Assembly: GCF_001939735.1 (NCBI RefSeq)
Contig: NZ_MJIL01000099.1
Coordinates: 196,020-260,019, forward strand
Source: Photobacterium proteolyticum
GTDB lineage: Bacteria > Pseudomonadota > Gammaproteobacteria > Enterobacterales > Vibrionaceae
Length of the DNA: 64,000 nucleotides
Direction of reading: 5' to 3'
This document shows positions 35,994 through 45,029 of this stretch, one piece after another; position 1 is the first letter of the stretch, and each line of letters starts with the position of its first letter. The position numbers and the translations under genes are program-made. A model generated the notes under the pieces. The model was not told the origin of the DNA and searched no databases. It saw only the letters and a list, made by a program, of their open reading frames with translations.

Positions 35994-36440
35994 ATGGGAC
36001 CTCGAATATCAGTCCGTGCAGTATTCTATAATCAGGATCACATTCTACTCTGCAAGCATCAAGATGAACGCGGATTCTGGTATATCACCCCTGGTGGTGG
36101 TGTCGAACATGGTGAAACGCTGGAAGATACTTTTCATCGTGAACTGATGGAAGAAATAGGTCTGAAGGCTACCATGGGGGATGTGCTGTGCATCCGAGAT
36201 CTAATCTCTGATCGCTCACCGACCCCTTATCTGCCAGAACATTTTCACCAGATAGAAATCTTCGTTGAGGGGAAAACCCCCAACTTTATTAATACAGCCA
36301 GTAAACTCGACCCTGCTCAGATTGGTTATGAATGGGTCCCACTTGAGAGGCTAGATAACATTTTATTCTTTCCGGCTGAGTTGGTAGAAATGTTCAAAAA
36401 CAGGGAATTCTCCACCATCTACCAAGGCCACAAGCTCTAG
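35994..36440 (+). CDS. Nudix hydrolase
   Basis: The Nudix box GGGVEHGETLEDTFHRELMEEIGL is complete, with the metal-binding REXXEE core reading RELMEE. It begins near residue 35. The total length is 148 residues and AAAGGAC precedes the ATG. It hydrolyses a nucleoside diphosphate linked to another group; the substrate cannot be told. The gap to the next gene (36441-36676) shows nothing beyond promoter-like AT-rich sequence. Confidence 0.9.
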   Translation: MGPRISVRAVFYNQDHILLCKHQDERGFWYITPGGGVEHGETLEDTFHRELMEEIGLKATMGDVLCIRDLISDRSPTPYLPEHFHQIEIFVEGKTPNFINTASKLDPAQIGYEWVPLERLDNILFFPAELVEMFKNREFSTIYQGHKL

Positions 36441-36676
36441 AAGCATACACTCAAAACATATGAACAGCATTCATAACAGCCTTTGTGCAGCCACCACCCT
36501 GCCTGAATAATCAGCAAATAGGAGGCAAAGTGTATTAACATTCAACGATTTAGCTCTATTGGCTTTCTGTCGAATAGTCAAGCTTTACTGCTCGTTCACT
36601 GGCTAGACCATCTATTGTGAAGTTCTCATGTAGAATACACGACAGTTTGATTAACTAAGGTATTCATAAGTTAGGC

Positions 36677-37396
36677 ATGTTTTTAGAATCGTATTACTCT
36701 GAACAGAACGGTGAATTTTCTTTCACACGTGAACAAGCCAGTCATTTTGCAAAAAAAGTAGCTGGTGACTTCAATCCTATCCATGATGAAGATAACAAGC
36801 GTTTTTGTGTTCCGGGTGACCTACTTTTCTCTGTTGTTCTCTCCAAAGTAGGCTTGAGCCAGAAAATGCGTTTCGAGTTCGCGGGTATGATCAATGATGG
36901 TATCGCCATCAGCGTTGATCAGAAATCGAACGATGACCTTTCTATGATTGATGGCAGCGGTAAAGAGTACCTTCACATCATCCGTGAAGGTGATACCACG
37001 CTTAACCAGGACTTGATTGAACAAGTCACCAAGAGCTATGTCCAATTCTCTGGTATGAATTTCCCGCACATCATGGTGCCGCTAATGGAATCCAAGCAAA
37101 TCATGATTAACCCAACTCGCCCGTTGGTTATCTATGAAAGCATGGAACTTGATTTCGAACGCCTTGATATTTCATCACCAACAGTTGAACTGACAGGTTC
37201 CGATATCGATGTCGACGGTAAACGCGGCAGCGTTACATTGAAGTTCTGCTTCAAAGAAAACGGCGAAGTTGTCGGTACTGGCCGTAAGCGTATGGTCATG
37301 AGCGGCCTTAAGCCATACTGCCAAAATGATATCGATGACTTGGTTAACCGCTTCAACCAGCGAAAAGATGATTTCACTGCTTTATTAGCTGCTTAA
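36677..37396 (+). CDS. DUF3581-family protein (hot-dog fold)
   Basis: This 239-residue protein matches DUF3581, widespread in marine gammaproteobacteria. Its N-terminus (FTREQASHFAKKVAGDFNPIHDEDN) resembles the MaoC/hot-dog hydratase signature, with a second hot-dog-like half later. The function is unknown; an acyl-CoA-type ligand is possible from the fold. It is monocistronic with its own terminator. Confidence 0.85.
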   Translation: MFLESYYSEQNGEFSFTREQASHFAKKVAGDFNPIHDEDNKRFCVPGDLLFSVVLSKVGLSQKMRFEFAGMINDGIAISVDQKSNDDLSMIDGSGKEYLHIIREGDTTLNQDLIEQVTKSYVQFSGMNFPHIMVPLMESKQIMINPTRPLVIYESMELDFERLDISSPTVELTGSDIDVDGKRGSVTLKFCFKENGEVVGTGRKRMVMSGLKPYCQNDIDDLVNRFNQRKDDFTALLAA

Positions 37397-37417
37397 TCAT
37401 ACAGCACCAAAGAATCT

Positions 37418-37452
37418 AAAAATGCCGGCCTTATTGCTGGCATTTTATTTTT
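37418..37452 (+). terminator. Terminator after the DUF3581 gene
   Basis: A hairpin AAAATGCCGG/CTGGCATTTT with one mismatch is followed by a T-rich stretch. Confidence 0.7.
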
Positions 37453-37559
37453 GCTTGTCACTTTAATGACTCACCTGCCCTCCTATACTCTATGGTGTCT
37501 TTTACTGATATTGCATTGATACGACTTGTATCAACCATAGAAGTAGTGGAGAAACCAAC

Positions 37560-38108
37560 ATGGTTAAGCGACTAATACCTAAATTCCTGTTTGTTGCTGT
37601 AGCTGGCTTTGCTGGGAGCATGAACAGTATTGCCGAAGATGATCTGCAGGCACTCGTTGCAAGAGCGAAATCAGCGGCTCCGGCCGAAATCAGTGGTAAG
37701 GCTACGGTAATCGTAGACGGTAAAGAAGTGATTAAAGGCACCAATGGCTGGGTCTGTCTGCCAAACACTTTTCCCGATGATGGAATGCCAATGTGTAACG
37801 ATCCGGTATGGATGGAAATGCTGGATGCCATGGTGAACAAGAAAGACTTTAAGGCTGATCGAATTGGTATTTCATACATGCTGCAGGGTGATTTAGGCGC
37901 AGGAGTCAGTAACTCTGACCCCTATCATTCCGATCCCAAGAAAGCTGACGACTACGTTGAAATGGGCGCGCACTTGATGATCATCGTACCTGAAGAAATG
38001 CTAAAAGGATTAACAGACGATCCAAGTAACGGTGGCCCATACATCATGTGGAAAGATACGCCATACCGACATATCATGGTGCCCATTTCGCCAAAGCCAT
38101 TGAACTAG
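37560..38108 (+). CDS. Exported protein of unknown function
   Basis: The protein has 182 residues with a signal peptide cleaved after about residue 25 (FVAVAGFAGSMNSIA). The mature part has two cysteines in NGWVCLPNTFPDDGMPMC, which could form a disulfide. It also has a methionine-rich stretch (MEMLDAMV) and the block NGGPYIMWKDTPYRHIMVPIS. Related periplasmic proteins are common in bacteria, but I cannot give a function. It is alone between a terminator and a hairpin. Confidence 0.65.
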   Translation: MVKRLIPKFLFVAVAGFAGSMNSIAEDDLQALVARAKSAAPAEISGKATVIVDGKEVIKGTNGWVCLPNTFPDDGMPMCNDPVWMEMLDAMVNKKDFKADRIGISYMLQGDLGAGVSNSDPYHSDPKKADDYVEMGAHLMIIVPEEMLKGLTDDPSNGGPYIMWKDTPYRHIMVPISPKPLN

Positions 38109-38141
38109 AAAACAACTTATAACAGCAATTCCTGTATTTTA

Positions 38142-38192
38142 AGCTTGGTATTATTGATAAAGCCCGTGATAGCTTTATAGTAATACCAAGCT
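38142..38192. other. Long imperfect hairpin after the exported-protein gene
   Basis: Arms AGCTTGGTATTA (38142-38153) and TAATACCAAGCT (38181-38192) match perfectly over 12 bp. An inner TAAAGC/GCTTTA pair extends the stem. There is no T tract. It abuts the dispersed repeat that begins at 38200. Confidence 0.6.
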
Positions 38193-38199
38193 AATATGA

Positions 38200-38350
38200 T
38201 ATACCCAAGCTACCTCAAGATGCAGGATTCAGAGTGAGTCCAGCGAGCTCAGTTCAAGGAAAATGACGGTAGAAATGGTATTCCCTTTCAACGTTATTTG
38301 ACACAGAAATGGGTTCGCTGGCTCACTCCCAAAGGGCGAGTTTACTTGGC
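38200..38350 (-). repeat. Partial copy of the dispersed palindromic repeat
   Basis: This is the reverse complement of about 49125-49274, starting with the terminal TATACCCAAGCTACCTCAAG. Roughly the inner half and the other terminus are missing. It lies 40 bp before the LysR gene and may supply part of its upstream region. Confidence 0.75.
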
Positions 38351-38389
38351 TTCAAAGCATTATATTCAGTAAGTTGACAGGGATCCATT

Positions 38390-39271
38390 TTGAACCTCAG
38401 GCAAATCGAAGTGTTTTACGCCGTAATGAAATCAGGAACAGTTTCGGGCGCGGCAAGGCTGCTTCATGTTTCTCAACCTAATGTTACCCGGATACTCTCA
38501 CATACCGAACAACAGCTAGGTTTCTCACTGTTTCAACGAATAAAAGGCCGTTTAATTCCTACCGATGAAGCGCGGAAACTACTTCCTGAGGCGGAAAAGA
38601 TATACCAGCAACTTGGCAGCTTCCACTCCCTAACTAATAAGATCAGAAAAGGCAGCCAACACTTGAGGGTTGGTGCTCCGCCAATTTTAGCAACATCTCT
38701 GTTAGCACCAGTTGTTGCAGAGCTATGTAAAGGCAGTGATACCTCAGTCGAACTAAGTACCGACAACAGAGCGGCATTATGTACCGGCCTTATCCAAAAC
38801 CAACTAGATCTGGTTATCTGCTTTGGAAACGAGGTACCACCAGCTATTTCTGGCCAAGAGCTTTTCACCGAAGAAATGGTGCTACTCTACCCTCAGCGAA
38901 ACCAGAATATTCCTTTAGTTGAAGACGATAATTCCAGAGTAGACTGGTCTCGATTGGTGACAACGTCACATAAAATCATCGGACTTGATCCCCGTGATCC
39001 GCTTGGGGGCTTGTTAAACCAATCTATTCAGCATTACGAACCTGATTACCACCATCAAATCACAGTCAGATCTTATAGTGCGGCCGCTCAATTAGTCGAA
39101 TATGGTGCCGGATTAGCCGTCGTTGATCCATGGACTGCATCTGTCTTTGCCAACCAATTACAACAAAAACGCCTTGAGCCCGCATTGAGGTTTTCTGTTT
39201 CTCTACTCTATGCAGATCATAGCCCTATCTCTGTGACGGGTGAAAAATTCATCTCTATGCTTAGTTGCTAG
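38390..39271 (+). CDS. dgcR: LysR-family regulator, probably of D-glutamate catabolism (DgcR-like)
   Basis: It has an N-terminal winged HTH (MNLRQIEVFYAVMKSGTVSGAARLLHVSQPNVTRIL) and a periplasmic-binding-type effector domain, 293 residues in all. The start is a TTG behind AGGGA. It lies upstream of dgcN and dgcA, which in marine bacteria are controlled by a LysR protein named DgcR. That assignment is from context. Confidence 0.8.
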   Translation: MNLRQIEVFYAVMKSGTVSGAARLLHVSQPNVTRILSHTEQQLGFSLFQRIKGRLIPTDEARKLLPEAEKIYQQLGSFHSLTNKIRKGSQHLRVGAPPILATSLLAPVVAELCKGSDTSVELSTDNRAALCTGLIQNQLDLVICFGNEVPPAISGQELFTEEMVLLYPQRNQNIPLVEDDNSRVDWSRLVTTSHKIIGLDPRDPLGGLLNQSIQHYEPDYHHQITVRSYSAAAQLVEYGAGLAVVDPWTASVFANQLQQKRLEPALRFSVSLLYADHSPISVTGEKFISMLSC

Positions 39272-39360
39272 CCCTTCGGTCAGCCACATCCCCTCTATAC
39301 TATGAATTGATAAGATATCTTGCTTACACCAATTCTAAAGAATATGTTGAGGACGCAAAA

Positions 39361-39468
39361 ATGGCTGACTACTTTTTTCCTATCGTTTCAATGATTGCTT
39401 ATGCGCTTCTGATCTGGAAACTACTCCAGCCAAGACCACCAAGAAAATCAGATTCGAAGAAAAAATAG
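39361..39468 (+). CDS. 35-residue single-span membrane protein
   Basis: A GAGGAC site precedes the ATG at 39361. The product is MADYFFPIVSMIAYALLIWK followed by a basic, proline-rich tail (RPPRKSDSKKK). A helix with a positive cytoplasmic end is predicted. It lies between dgcR and dgcN in the same direction. The function is unknown; it may belong with the D-glutamate genes. Confidence 0.55.
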   Translation: MADYFFPIVSMIAYALLIWKLLQPRPPRKSDSKKK

Positions 39469-39642
39469 CAGCTACTCGTGGTTGCTTATGCCAATCAGCA
39501 GGTTACCCGCTATTGTTCTGCAATCACGCTTTGCTGATGAGGTATAACTTGGATTTATACCCTGCAGACAAATAAGTATTCGGCTTCCGGCAGTTCACTC
39601 CTTACAGTAAGTGTCATTGTTTGCACCATACAAGGAAGAATC

Positions 39643-40647
39643 ATGCAAATCCCACAGCCTTACTTACTCTTTCTCGGTGATGTCACCGATCCCCTTTCAG
39701 CCAAAACAGCCAAAGGAATACTACAGTGGCGTCCTAAGATGTGTACGGGACAATTAAGACTTACGCAAGAAACGGTGTCGCTAGGTATCACCGACCTTTC
39801 TCTGGCTGAAGCCAGAGAACGTGGAGCTCAAACTTTGGTTATAGGGACGGCCAATGCTGGCGGTTTCATTCCCCAGTCGTGGCTGGCAGCATTGCAAGAA
39901 GCCATTGAGCTTGGCTTCAACATTGCTTCGGGCATGCATCAACGACTCAGTGGCTTTCCAGCCCTCTCCAATGCAGCCAATATTCATGGATGCCAGTTGT
40001 ATGATGTTCGCCATTACGATCAGCCGCTAATTGTTGGTACTGGTAAACCGCGCCAGGGAAAGCGCCTGCTTACCGTAGGCACCGACTGCTCGGTGGGTAA
40101 AATGTACACCTCTCTTGCCCTTGAAAAAGAGATGAACCGACAAGGACTAAAAGCACAATTCCGTTCAACCGGTCAGACCGGAATTTTAATATCCGGCACA
40201 GGCATTGCCGTTGATGCTGTGGTCGCTGATTTCATTTCAGGTGCAGCCGAAGCGATCAGTCCTGATTTTACCGATCATGACTGGGATATCATTGAAGGCC
40301 AGGGTTCTCTACTCAACCCATCGTTTGCAGGTGTCAGCCTCGGGTTACTGCATGGCTCGCAGCCCGATGCGCTTGTGCTCTGTCATGAGGTCGGTCGTGC
40401 CCACATTCGCCATTTGCCCCATATGAGCGTTCCTTCAATCGAATCAACCCTTGAAGCTAACTGCACAGCCGCCAAGCTGACAAACCCAAACGCTAAATTC
40501 GTCGGGATTTGCCTTAATACCTCAGCCATAGATGAAAGTGATGCCCTTGCACTGTGTCGACAATGGGAGCTTCAGTATAAGCTGCCTGTTAGTGATCCTG
40601 TTCGCTTTGGTGTTTCGACTATCGTTGACAAACTCCACTCGATTTAA
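39643..40647 (+). CDS. dgcN: DUF1611-family N-acetyltransferase DgcN
   Basis: DgcN acetylates D-glutamate in the two-enzyme route described in marine bacteria, after which DgcA inverts the product. The 334-residue protein has the DUF1611 fold with an N-terminal domain and a P-loop-like segment (GTDCSVGKMYTSLALEKEM near 147). The ATG follows AGGAAG. DgcA follows after 14 bp. Confidence 0.88.
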   Translation: MQIPQPYLLFLGDVTDPLSAKTAKGILQWRPKMCTGQLRLTQETVSLGITDLSLAEARERGAQTLVIGTANAGGFIPQSWLAALQEAIELGFNIASGMHQRLSGFPALSNAANIHGCQLYDVRHYDQPLIVGTGKPRQGKRLLTVGTDCSVGKMYTSLALEKEMNRQGLKAQFRSTGQTGILISGTGIAVDAVVADFISGAAEAISPDFTDHDWDIIEGQGSLLNPSFAGVSLGLLHGSQPDALVLCHEVGRAHIRHLPHMSVPSIESTLEANCTAAKLTNPNAKFVGICLNTSAIDESDALALCRQWELQYKLPVSDPVRFGVSTIVDKLHSI

Positions 40648-40661
40648 AGCAAGGGATCGTA

Positions 40662-41636
40662 ATGAACATTCATACCCAGCACGAGCAATTTCCCCTTGCT
40701 CGCCCTTTTACGATATCTCGTGGCACAAGAACACACCAGGATGTCGTCACAGTATGCATCGAGCATAATGGGCTTTCGGCTACGGCTGAATGTACGCCCT
40801 ACCCGCGATACGGAGAGAGCATTGAGTCAGTAATAGAACAGATCGAGTTACTCAATCATAAACTCTCAGATATTCAGCTAACCAGAGCTAACCTGCCCGA
40901 GTACTTAACGGCAGGAGCGGCCAGAAATGCTGTCGACTGTGCCCTGTGGCGTCTTGAGCACCAAGCTGCCTTCCCGTATCACGTTTTTACCATCAAGCCC
41001 GAAATCATTACGGCGATGACAATCTCTCTTGATACACCGGAGGCAATGGGAAAGCAGGCGAAAGAGCTATGCAAAGTACACGGCGCTAAATTACTAAAAG
41101 TGAAACTCGATCATGAACGAATTATAGAGCGCGTTAAATCAGTTCGAGAAAATGCACCTGATGTCGATATTATTCTCGATGCCAACGAAGCCTGGGGAGG
41201 TTTCGGTCAAGATGTTGACTTGAGTACTCTATTCGAACAGCTGACCCCGTTTAACATCACCATGATCGAACAGCCTGTGCCAAAAGGTATGGACAACAAA
41301 CTACTGGGAATCAAGCATCCTATCGACTTATGCGCCGATGAAAGCTGTCATACCAGTGAAGACCTCGATGGTCTAGTTGGCTGCTACGAGATGATTAACA
41401 TCAAGCTCGACAAAACCGGGGGGCTGACAGAAGCACTAGTGCTTGAGGCCAAAGCACGAGCGCTGGGTTTTAAGATCATGGTGGGTTGTATGGTTGGCAC
41501 TTCAATGGCGATGGAGGCCGCATTACCCATTGCCACACATGCAAACATTGTTGACCTCGATGGCCCTGTTCTTCTGAAACAAGACAGAGCCAACGGCCTG
41601 CTCTACCAAGCTGGAATGTTGCATCTCAACCTCTGA
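40662..41636 (+). CDS. dgcA: N-acetyl-D-glutamate racemase DgcA (enolase superfamily)
   Basis: This is a dipeptide-epimerase-like enolase-superfamily enzyme of 324 residues. The acid/base lysine is in KLLKVKLDHE. The metal ligands are Asp in LDANEAW, Glu in IEQPVP and Asp in CADESC, and the second lysine is in NIKLDKTGG. Next to dgcN, the likely substrate is N-acetyl-D-glutamate, converted to the L form. Confidence 0.88.
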   Translation: MNIHTQHEQFPLARPFTISRGTRTHQDVVTVCIEHNGLSATAECTPYPRYGESIESVIEQIELLNHKLSDIQLTRANLPEYLTAGAARNAVDCALWRLEHQAAFPYHVFTIKPEIITAMTISLDTPEAMGKQAKELCKVHGAKLLKVKLDHERIIERVKSVRENAPDVDIILDANEAWGGFGQDVDLSTLFEQLTPFNITMIEQPVPKGMDNKLLGIKHPIDLCADESCHTSEDLDGLVGCYEMINIKLDKTGGLTEALVLEAKARALGFKIMVGCMVGTSMAMEAALPIATHANIVDLDGPVLLKQDRANGLLYQAGMLHLNL

Positions 41637-41660
41637 TACACAGTTTGCACATTCCAGTTC

Positions 41661-41710
41661 GTGGAAGTATTGAATTAATGACAATCTCTCTTCAGTACTT
41701 CCACTTTTTT
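41661..41710 (+). terminator. Terminator of the dgcN-dgcA operon
   Basis: A 14-bp stem GTGGAAGTATTGAA/TTCAGTACTTCCAC with one G-T pair is followed by six T. Confidence 0.85.
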
Positions 41711-41791
41711 ATAAGCAGCAGAACAAACGGTAGAACCAGGCGGGTAAGTCTGATAAATTCCAAGAGTCAATTAACCAATGGAGGAACTTTG

Positions 41792-41833
41792 ATGATTGTT
41801 ATAAAAACTCACCGGGCGCAGCGAGACTCATAA
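41792..41833 (+). CDS. Putative 13-residue leader peptide upstream of the RsgA paralogue
   Basis: A GGAGG site 8 bases before an ATG opens a short ORF, MIVIKTHRAQRDS. The distal codons lie in the first arm of a set of hairpins that can sequester the rsgA ribosome site. The layout is that of translational attenuation; translation is not shown. Confidence 0.4.
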   Translation: MIVIKTHRAQRDS

Positions 41834-41923
41834 TTTAATCCCTCTCCCTCCTGCCCGGTCTTAAACCGGGGCCACAATGCCCCTGAAAATCGTCTTTCAG
41901 AATGGTGCGTAATGCATCAGGGG
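41811..41923 (+). promoter_or_regulatory. Alternative RNA hairpins covering the rsgA ribosome site
   Basis: Segments A ACCGGGCGCAG (41811-41821), B CTGCCCGGT (41851-41859), C ACCGGGG (41865-41871), D CCCCTGA (41880-41886) and E TCAGGGG (41917-41923) can pair as A:B, B:C, C:D and D:E. E holds the AGGGG ribosome site of the gene at 41934. These pairings are mutually exclusive. Confidence 0.45.
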
Positions 41924-41933
41924 TCTATCTATC

Positions 41934-42974
41934 ATGATCAAACCTATTTCTTTGCCTGAACTAGGCTGGAAACCTTTTTTTCAACAACAACTTTCGCTCG
42001 ATGAATGGGAAACCTCCCATATAGCCAGAGTCATGGCACAACATCGCAGTCAACTAACAGTCATGACTGAGCAAGGCGAGCAACACTTGAAGATTGCTCC
42101 CAGCATGCCAGCTATGACCGTGGGTGACTGGGTATTGCTATCTGATGATAGCCAGTTTGTGCGAGCTTTGGATCGCAGTTCCGAATTCAGCAGGAAAGCG
42201 GCGGGCAGTAAAGTACAGTCGCAGTTAATTGCAGCCAATATCGACACCGTTTTTATCGTCTGCTCATTAAATAACGACTTTAACTTGAACCGAATCGAGC
42301 GCTATTTGGCACTGGTTAATGAAGCCGGCGTCGAGCCTGTTATCGCGCTCACAAAAGCCGACTGCTGCGAAGAACCTCTGGAATTTGTCCGACAGGTTCA
42401 GAATATCGATCCAATGCTGTTCGTCGAAGCCGTAAATGGCCTAGATAGTAGCAGTACAGCTGTACTTGAGTCTTGGTGCCGCGCAGGAAAAACCGTCGCC
42501 TTTATGGGTTCTTCCGGGGCCGGTAAATCGACACTCATTAATACCTTGCAGGGTATTGAAATACAACAAACTGGTGCTATTCGTGAAGATGACAGCAAAG
42601 GTCGCCACACGACAACATCGCGGTCATTGCACGTCATGCCATCTGGCGGCTTGCTTCTTGATACGCCAGGAATGCGGGAACTGCAGTTGGCAGACTGTGG
42701 ACAAGGGCTCGAGGTCACATTTGCCGATATAGGCTTACTGGCTAGAGAATGCCGATTTTCAGACTGTCAGCATGATCAGGAACCAGGATGTGCGGTACGA
42801 GCCGCTATTGAATCTGGATCGCTTGAGGAGCGTCGCTTAAGGAACTTTCATAAGCTAAACCGCGAGCAAGCCCGCAACGGAGCGACACTTGCGGAAAGAC
42901 GGGCCAAAGATCGCAAATTTAATAAACTTTGTCGTTCTGTCCTAACCGAAAAACGAAGGCTAAAAGAGAGCTAA
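41934..42974 (+). CDS. rsgA: RsgA-family circularly permuted GTPase (paralogue)
   Basis: RsgA is a GTPase that checks the decoding centre during 30S subunit maturation. The permuted order of motifs is visible: G4 ALTKADC near 143, then G1 GSSGAGKSTLIN near 197 and G3 DTPGMREL near 245. A zinc knuckle follows (CRFSDCQHDQEPGC). It has an N-terminal OB domain and totals 346 residues. Vibrionaceae often carry a second rsgA besides the one near orn and psd; this isolated locus suggests that second copy. The upstream leader suggests control by translation. Confidence 0.85.
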   Translation: MIKPISLPELGWKPFFQQQLSLDEWETSHIARVMAQHRSQLTVMTEQGEQHLKIAPSMPAMTVGDWVLLSDDSQFVRALDRSSEFSRKAAGSKVQSQLIAANIDTVFIVCSLNNDFNLNRIERYLALVNEAGVEPVIALTKADCCEEPLEFVRQVQNIDPMLFVEAVNGLDSSSTAVLESWCRAGKTVAFMGSSGAGKSTLINTLQGIEIQQTGAIREDDSKGRHTTTSRSLHVMPSGGLLLDTPGMRELQLADCGQGLEVTFADIGLLARECRFSDCQHDQEPGCAVRAAIESGSLEERRLRNFHKLNREQARNGATLAERRAKDRKFNKLCRSVLTEKRRLKES

Positions 42975-43036
42975 CCCCAAACTGCGTTAATGAATGTCCA
43001 GACAGCGCAGAAACAACTATCTATATGAACCACATA

Positions 43037-43064
43037 AAAAAGCACTCCCGAAGGAGTGCTTTTC
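43037..43064. terminator. Bidirectional terminator between rsgA and the BCCT gene
   Basis: AAAAAGCACTCC and GGAGTGCTTTT pair around a CGAA tetraloop; T runs occur on both strands. Confidence 0.85.
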
Positions 43065-43086
43065 TTGATACGGATGTTAGCTCAAC

Positions 43087-44646
43087 CTAAATCGTTGAAC
43101 TTGCACATTCTGGCTGCCAAATTTGAGCTTTTTCCTTTTCATGTAACTGCATTCTCATGACGGCAATTGGCCCCGTAATTAAGGTCACGGCAATCAACAG
43201 TGAAACAGGAACAGCAGTGATCACGATAAAGGACTGCAGTGCATTCAATCCACCATCACCAGCAACTAACAATACCGCGGCCACGCAACCCATTACTATC
43301 GCCCAGAATAGACGCTGAAATTTACTTGGTTCATTATCGCCCGAGACAACCATAGAGATTGAATAAGCCATCGAATCACCCGTCGTAACAACAAAGGTAG
43401 TAGTCAACACCAAAAATGCAGGTACCAGCAAACTACTGAATGGTAATTGAGACAAAGAAGCTAGCAAAACAGCTGGAAGTCCAGCGTCATTCAGAGGTCC
43501 CGAGATACTTCCCGGAGACTGAAGCTCGAAGAAAATTCCGGTTCCACCTAATACAGTAAACCAAAAGTTTGTCACGATTGGCGCACCAATGGCGACGGTC
43601 AAAATCAACTCACGAATGCTGCGGCCTTCAGAAATACGCGCAATAAAGATTGCCATCATTGGCGCGAAGCCAATAAACCATCCCCAGAAGAACCATGTCC
43701 ACCATGAATTCCACGCAGGGGCATCAGTGTTCAGGCTCATCGCTGGCAGTTGCTCCACATACATCGCAAATGCCGAACCAAAGTGCTCAAAGATAAACTG
43801 AGTCGGACCAAATACCAACATCACAAGCAGCAAGGCAAATGCACCAACAACATTCAGGCGACTTAACCATTGCAAACCTTTGTCCATGCCGGTAAAAGCA
43901 GAAACAGAATACACGGCAACCACAACGGCCAATATGCCCAACTGGCTAGTTACAGTGTTCTCTATCCCCATCACAGATTCAAGGCTATAGCCCAACTGCG
44001 AAGCCAGAAAGCCGATTGGGCCAATAGTGCCAGCCGCAACAGCAATAATAGAACAGGCGTCAATCACAGAACCCAACCAGTGATTCTCTAACCGATCACC
44101 CATCAGCGGATAAAGCAATGCCCGCGGGCGTAGTTTCACTCCACCTTGGTGGTGAGCGTACATAAGAACAATTGTTGCAAGCGTACCCAGAACTGCCCAG
44201 GCTAAAAAGCCCCAATGAAGAAAACTCTGACTCAAAGCGGGGGTTACGGCTTCTACAGAAGAGCCCACGAGCCCATCAAAGCTCGGAGGGGGTGTTATAA
44301 AGTGATAGATTGGTTCCGCAGCAGACCAAAAAACACCACCGCCGGCAAGTAAAGTGCACATGATCATTGCCAACCAGCGGAAAGTACCAATGGTCGGTTT
44401 CGCTTGCTTACCCATACGAATTTTTCCGTAACGGGTAACAGCGATAAGCACAGCCACTGCAAAATTGATAACCATCAACCATTGCCAAGCGTACCCAAAA
44501 TGTGAAGTCACTGAAGAGAACATTGACTGAATCACACGGGTAACGAGTGACAGGTCGATGAGAGAAGAAAGCAGGAACAAACTGATGAACCCAATCGTTA
44601 GAGCTGGAACCAGTTTATCACCAACTTTATGTGTCGTGCTATGCAT
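43087..44646 (-). CDS. BCCT-family transporter (betaine/choline/carnitine type)
   Basis: The 519-residue protein has 12 hydrophobic segments. The BCCT signature is present: FWSAAEPIYHF near 106 and the core WTWFFWGWFIGFAPMMAIFIARISEGRS near 313-340. It would import a quaternary amine or related compatible solute with sodium or protons. No long C-terminal osmosensing tail is seen. The 383-bp region upstream (44647-45029) is shared with the divergent PAP2 gene and holds no convincing ORF. Confidence 0.9.
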   Translation of the reverse strand: MHSTTHKVGDKLVPALTIGFISLFLLSSLIDLSLVTRVIQSMFSSVTSHFGYAWQWLMVINFAVAVLIAVTRYGKIRMGKQAKPTIGTFRWLAMIMCTLLAGGGVFWSAAEPIYHFITPPPSFDGLVGSSVEAVTPALSQSFLHWGFLAWAVLGTLATIVLMYAHHQGGVKLRPRALLYPLMGDRLENHWLGSVIDACSIIAVAAGTIGPIGFLASQLGYSLESVMGIENTVTSQLGILAVVVAVYSVSAFTGMDKGLQWLSRLNVVGAFALLLVMLVFGPTQFIFEHFGSAFAMYVEQLPAMSLNTDAPAWNSWWTWFFWGWFIGFAPMMAIFIARISEGRSIRELILTVAIGAPIVTNFWFTVLGGTGIFFELQSPGSISGPLNDAGLPAVLLASLSQLPFSSLLVPAFLVLTTTFVVTTGDSMAYSISMVVSGDNEPSKFQRLFWAIVMGCVAAVLLVAGDGGLNALQSFIVITAVPVSLLIAVTLITGPIAVMRMQLHEKEKAQIWQPECASSTI

Positions 44647-45029
44647 AATATACTCACGGTTACTGTGAGGGGCGGCACATTATCAGCTTGTGGGCTATAT
44701 AACCAGAAAAAAATGCCTTTTTTTATGAAAGAAAATTCAAACATGGCAGCCAACAGACACCTTTCAGTCCATAACGATGGCTTTATACACATCACTCTAG
44801 CTTGTTTCAGTGCATGGCTATTCATTAGAGTTCAAATTGTTTTATATCACTCGATACACAGCTCGGTATAGTATGGCAGTTTGCTGCCATTCCCCTTTTC
44901 AACCAGTTACACTTACATTAAATAGACAGCAGAGCGCTTTCCAGTCATGGCTAGGTGGTAAAATGACATAAATTTCACTTTGTTAGCATTAGCCTCTGAT
45001 ACACTGCGAGTCCAAATTAATCATCCTTT

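Noticed and set aside
44719..44865. 48-codon ORF (MKENSNMAANRHLSVHN...) between the BCCT and PAP2 genes
   Set aside because: It has no ribosome site, follows a run of T, and lies in a shared promoter region; a hydrophobic stretch alone is not enough.
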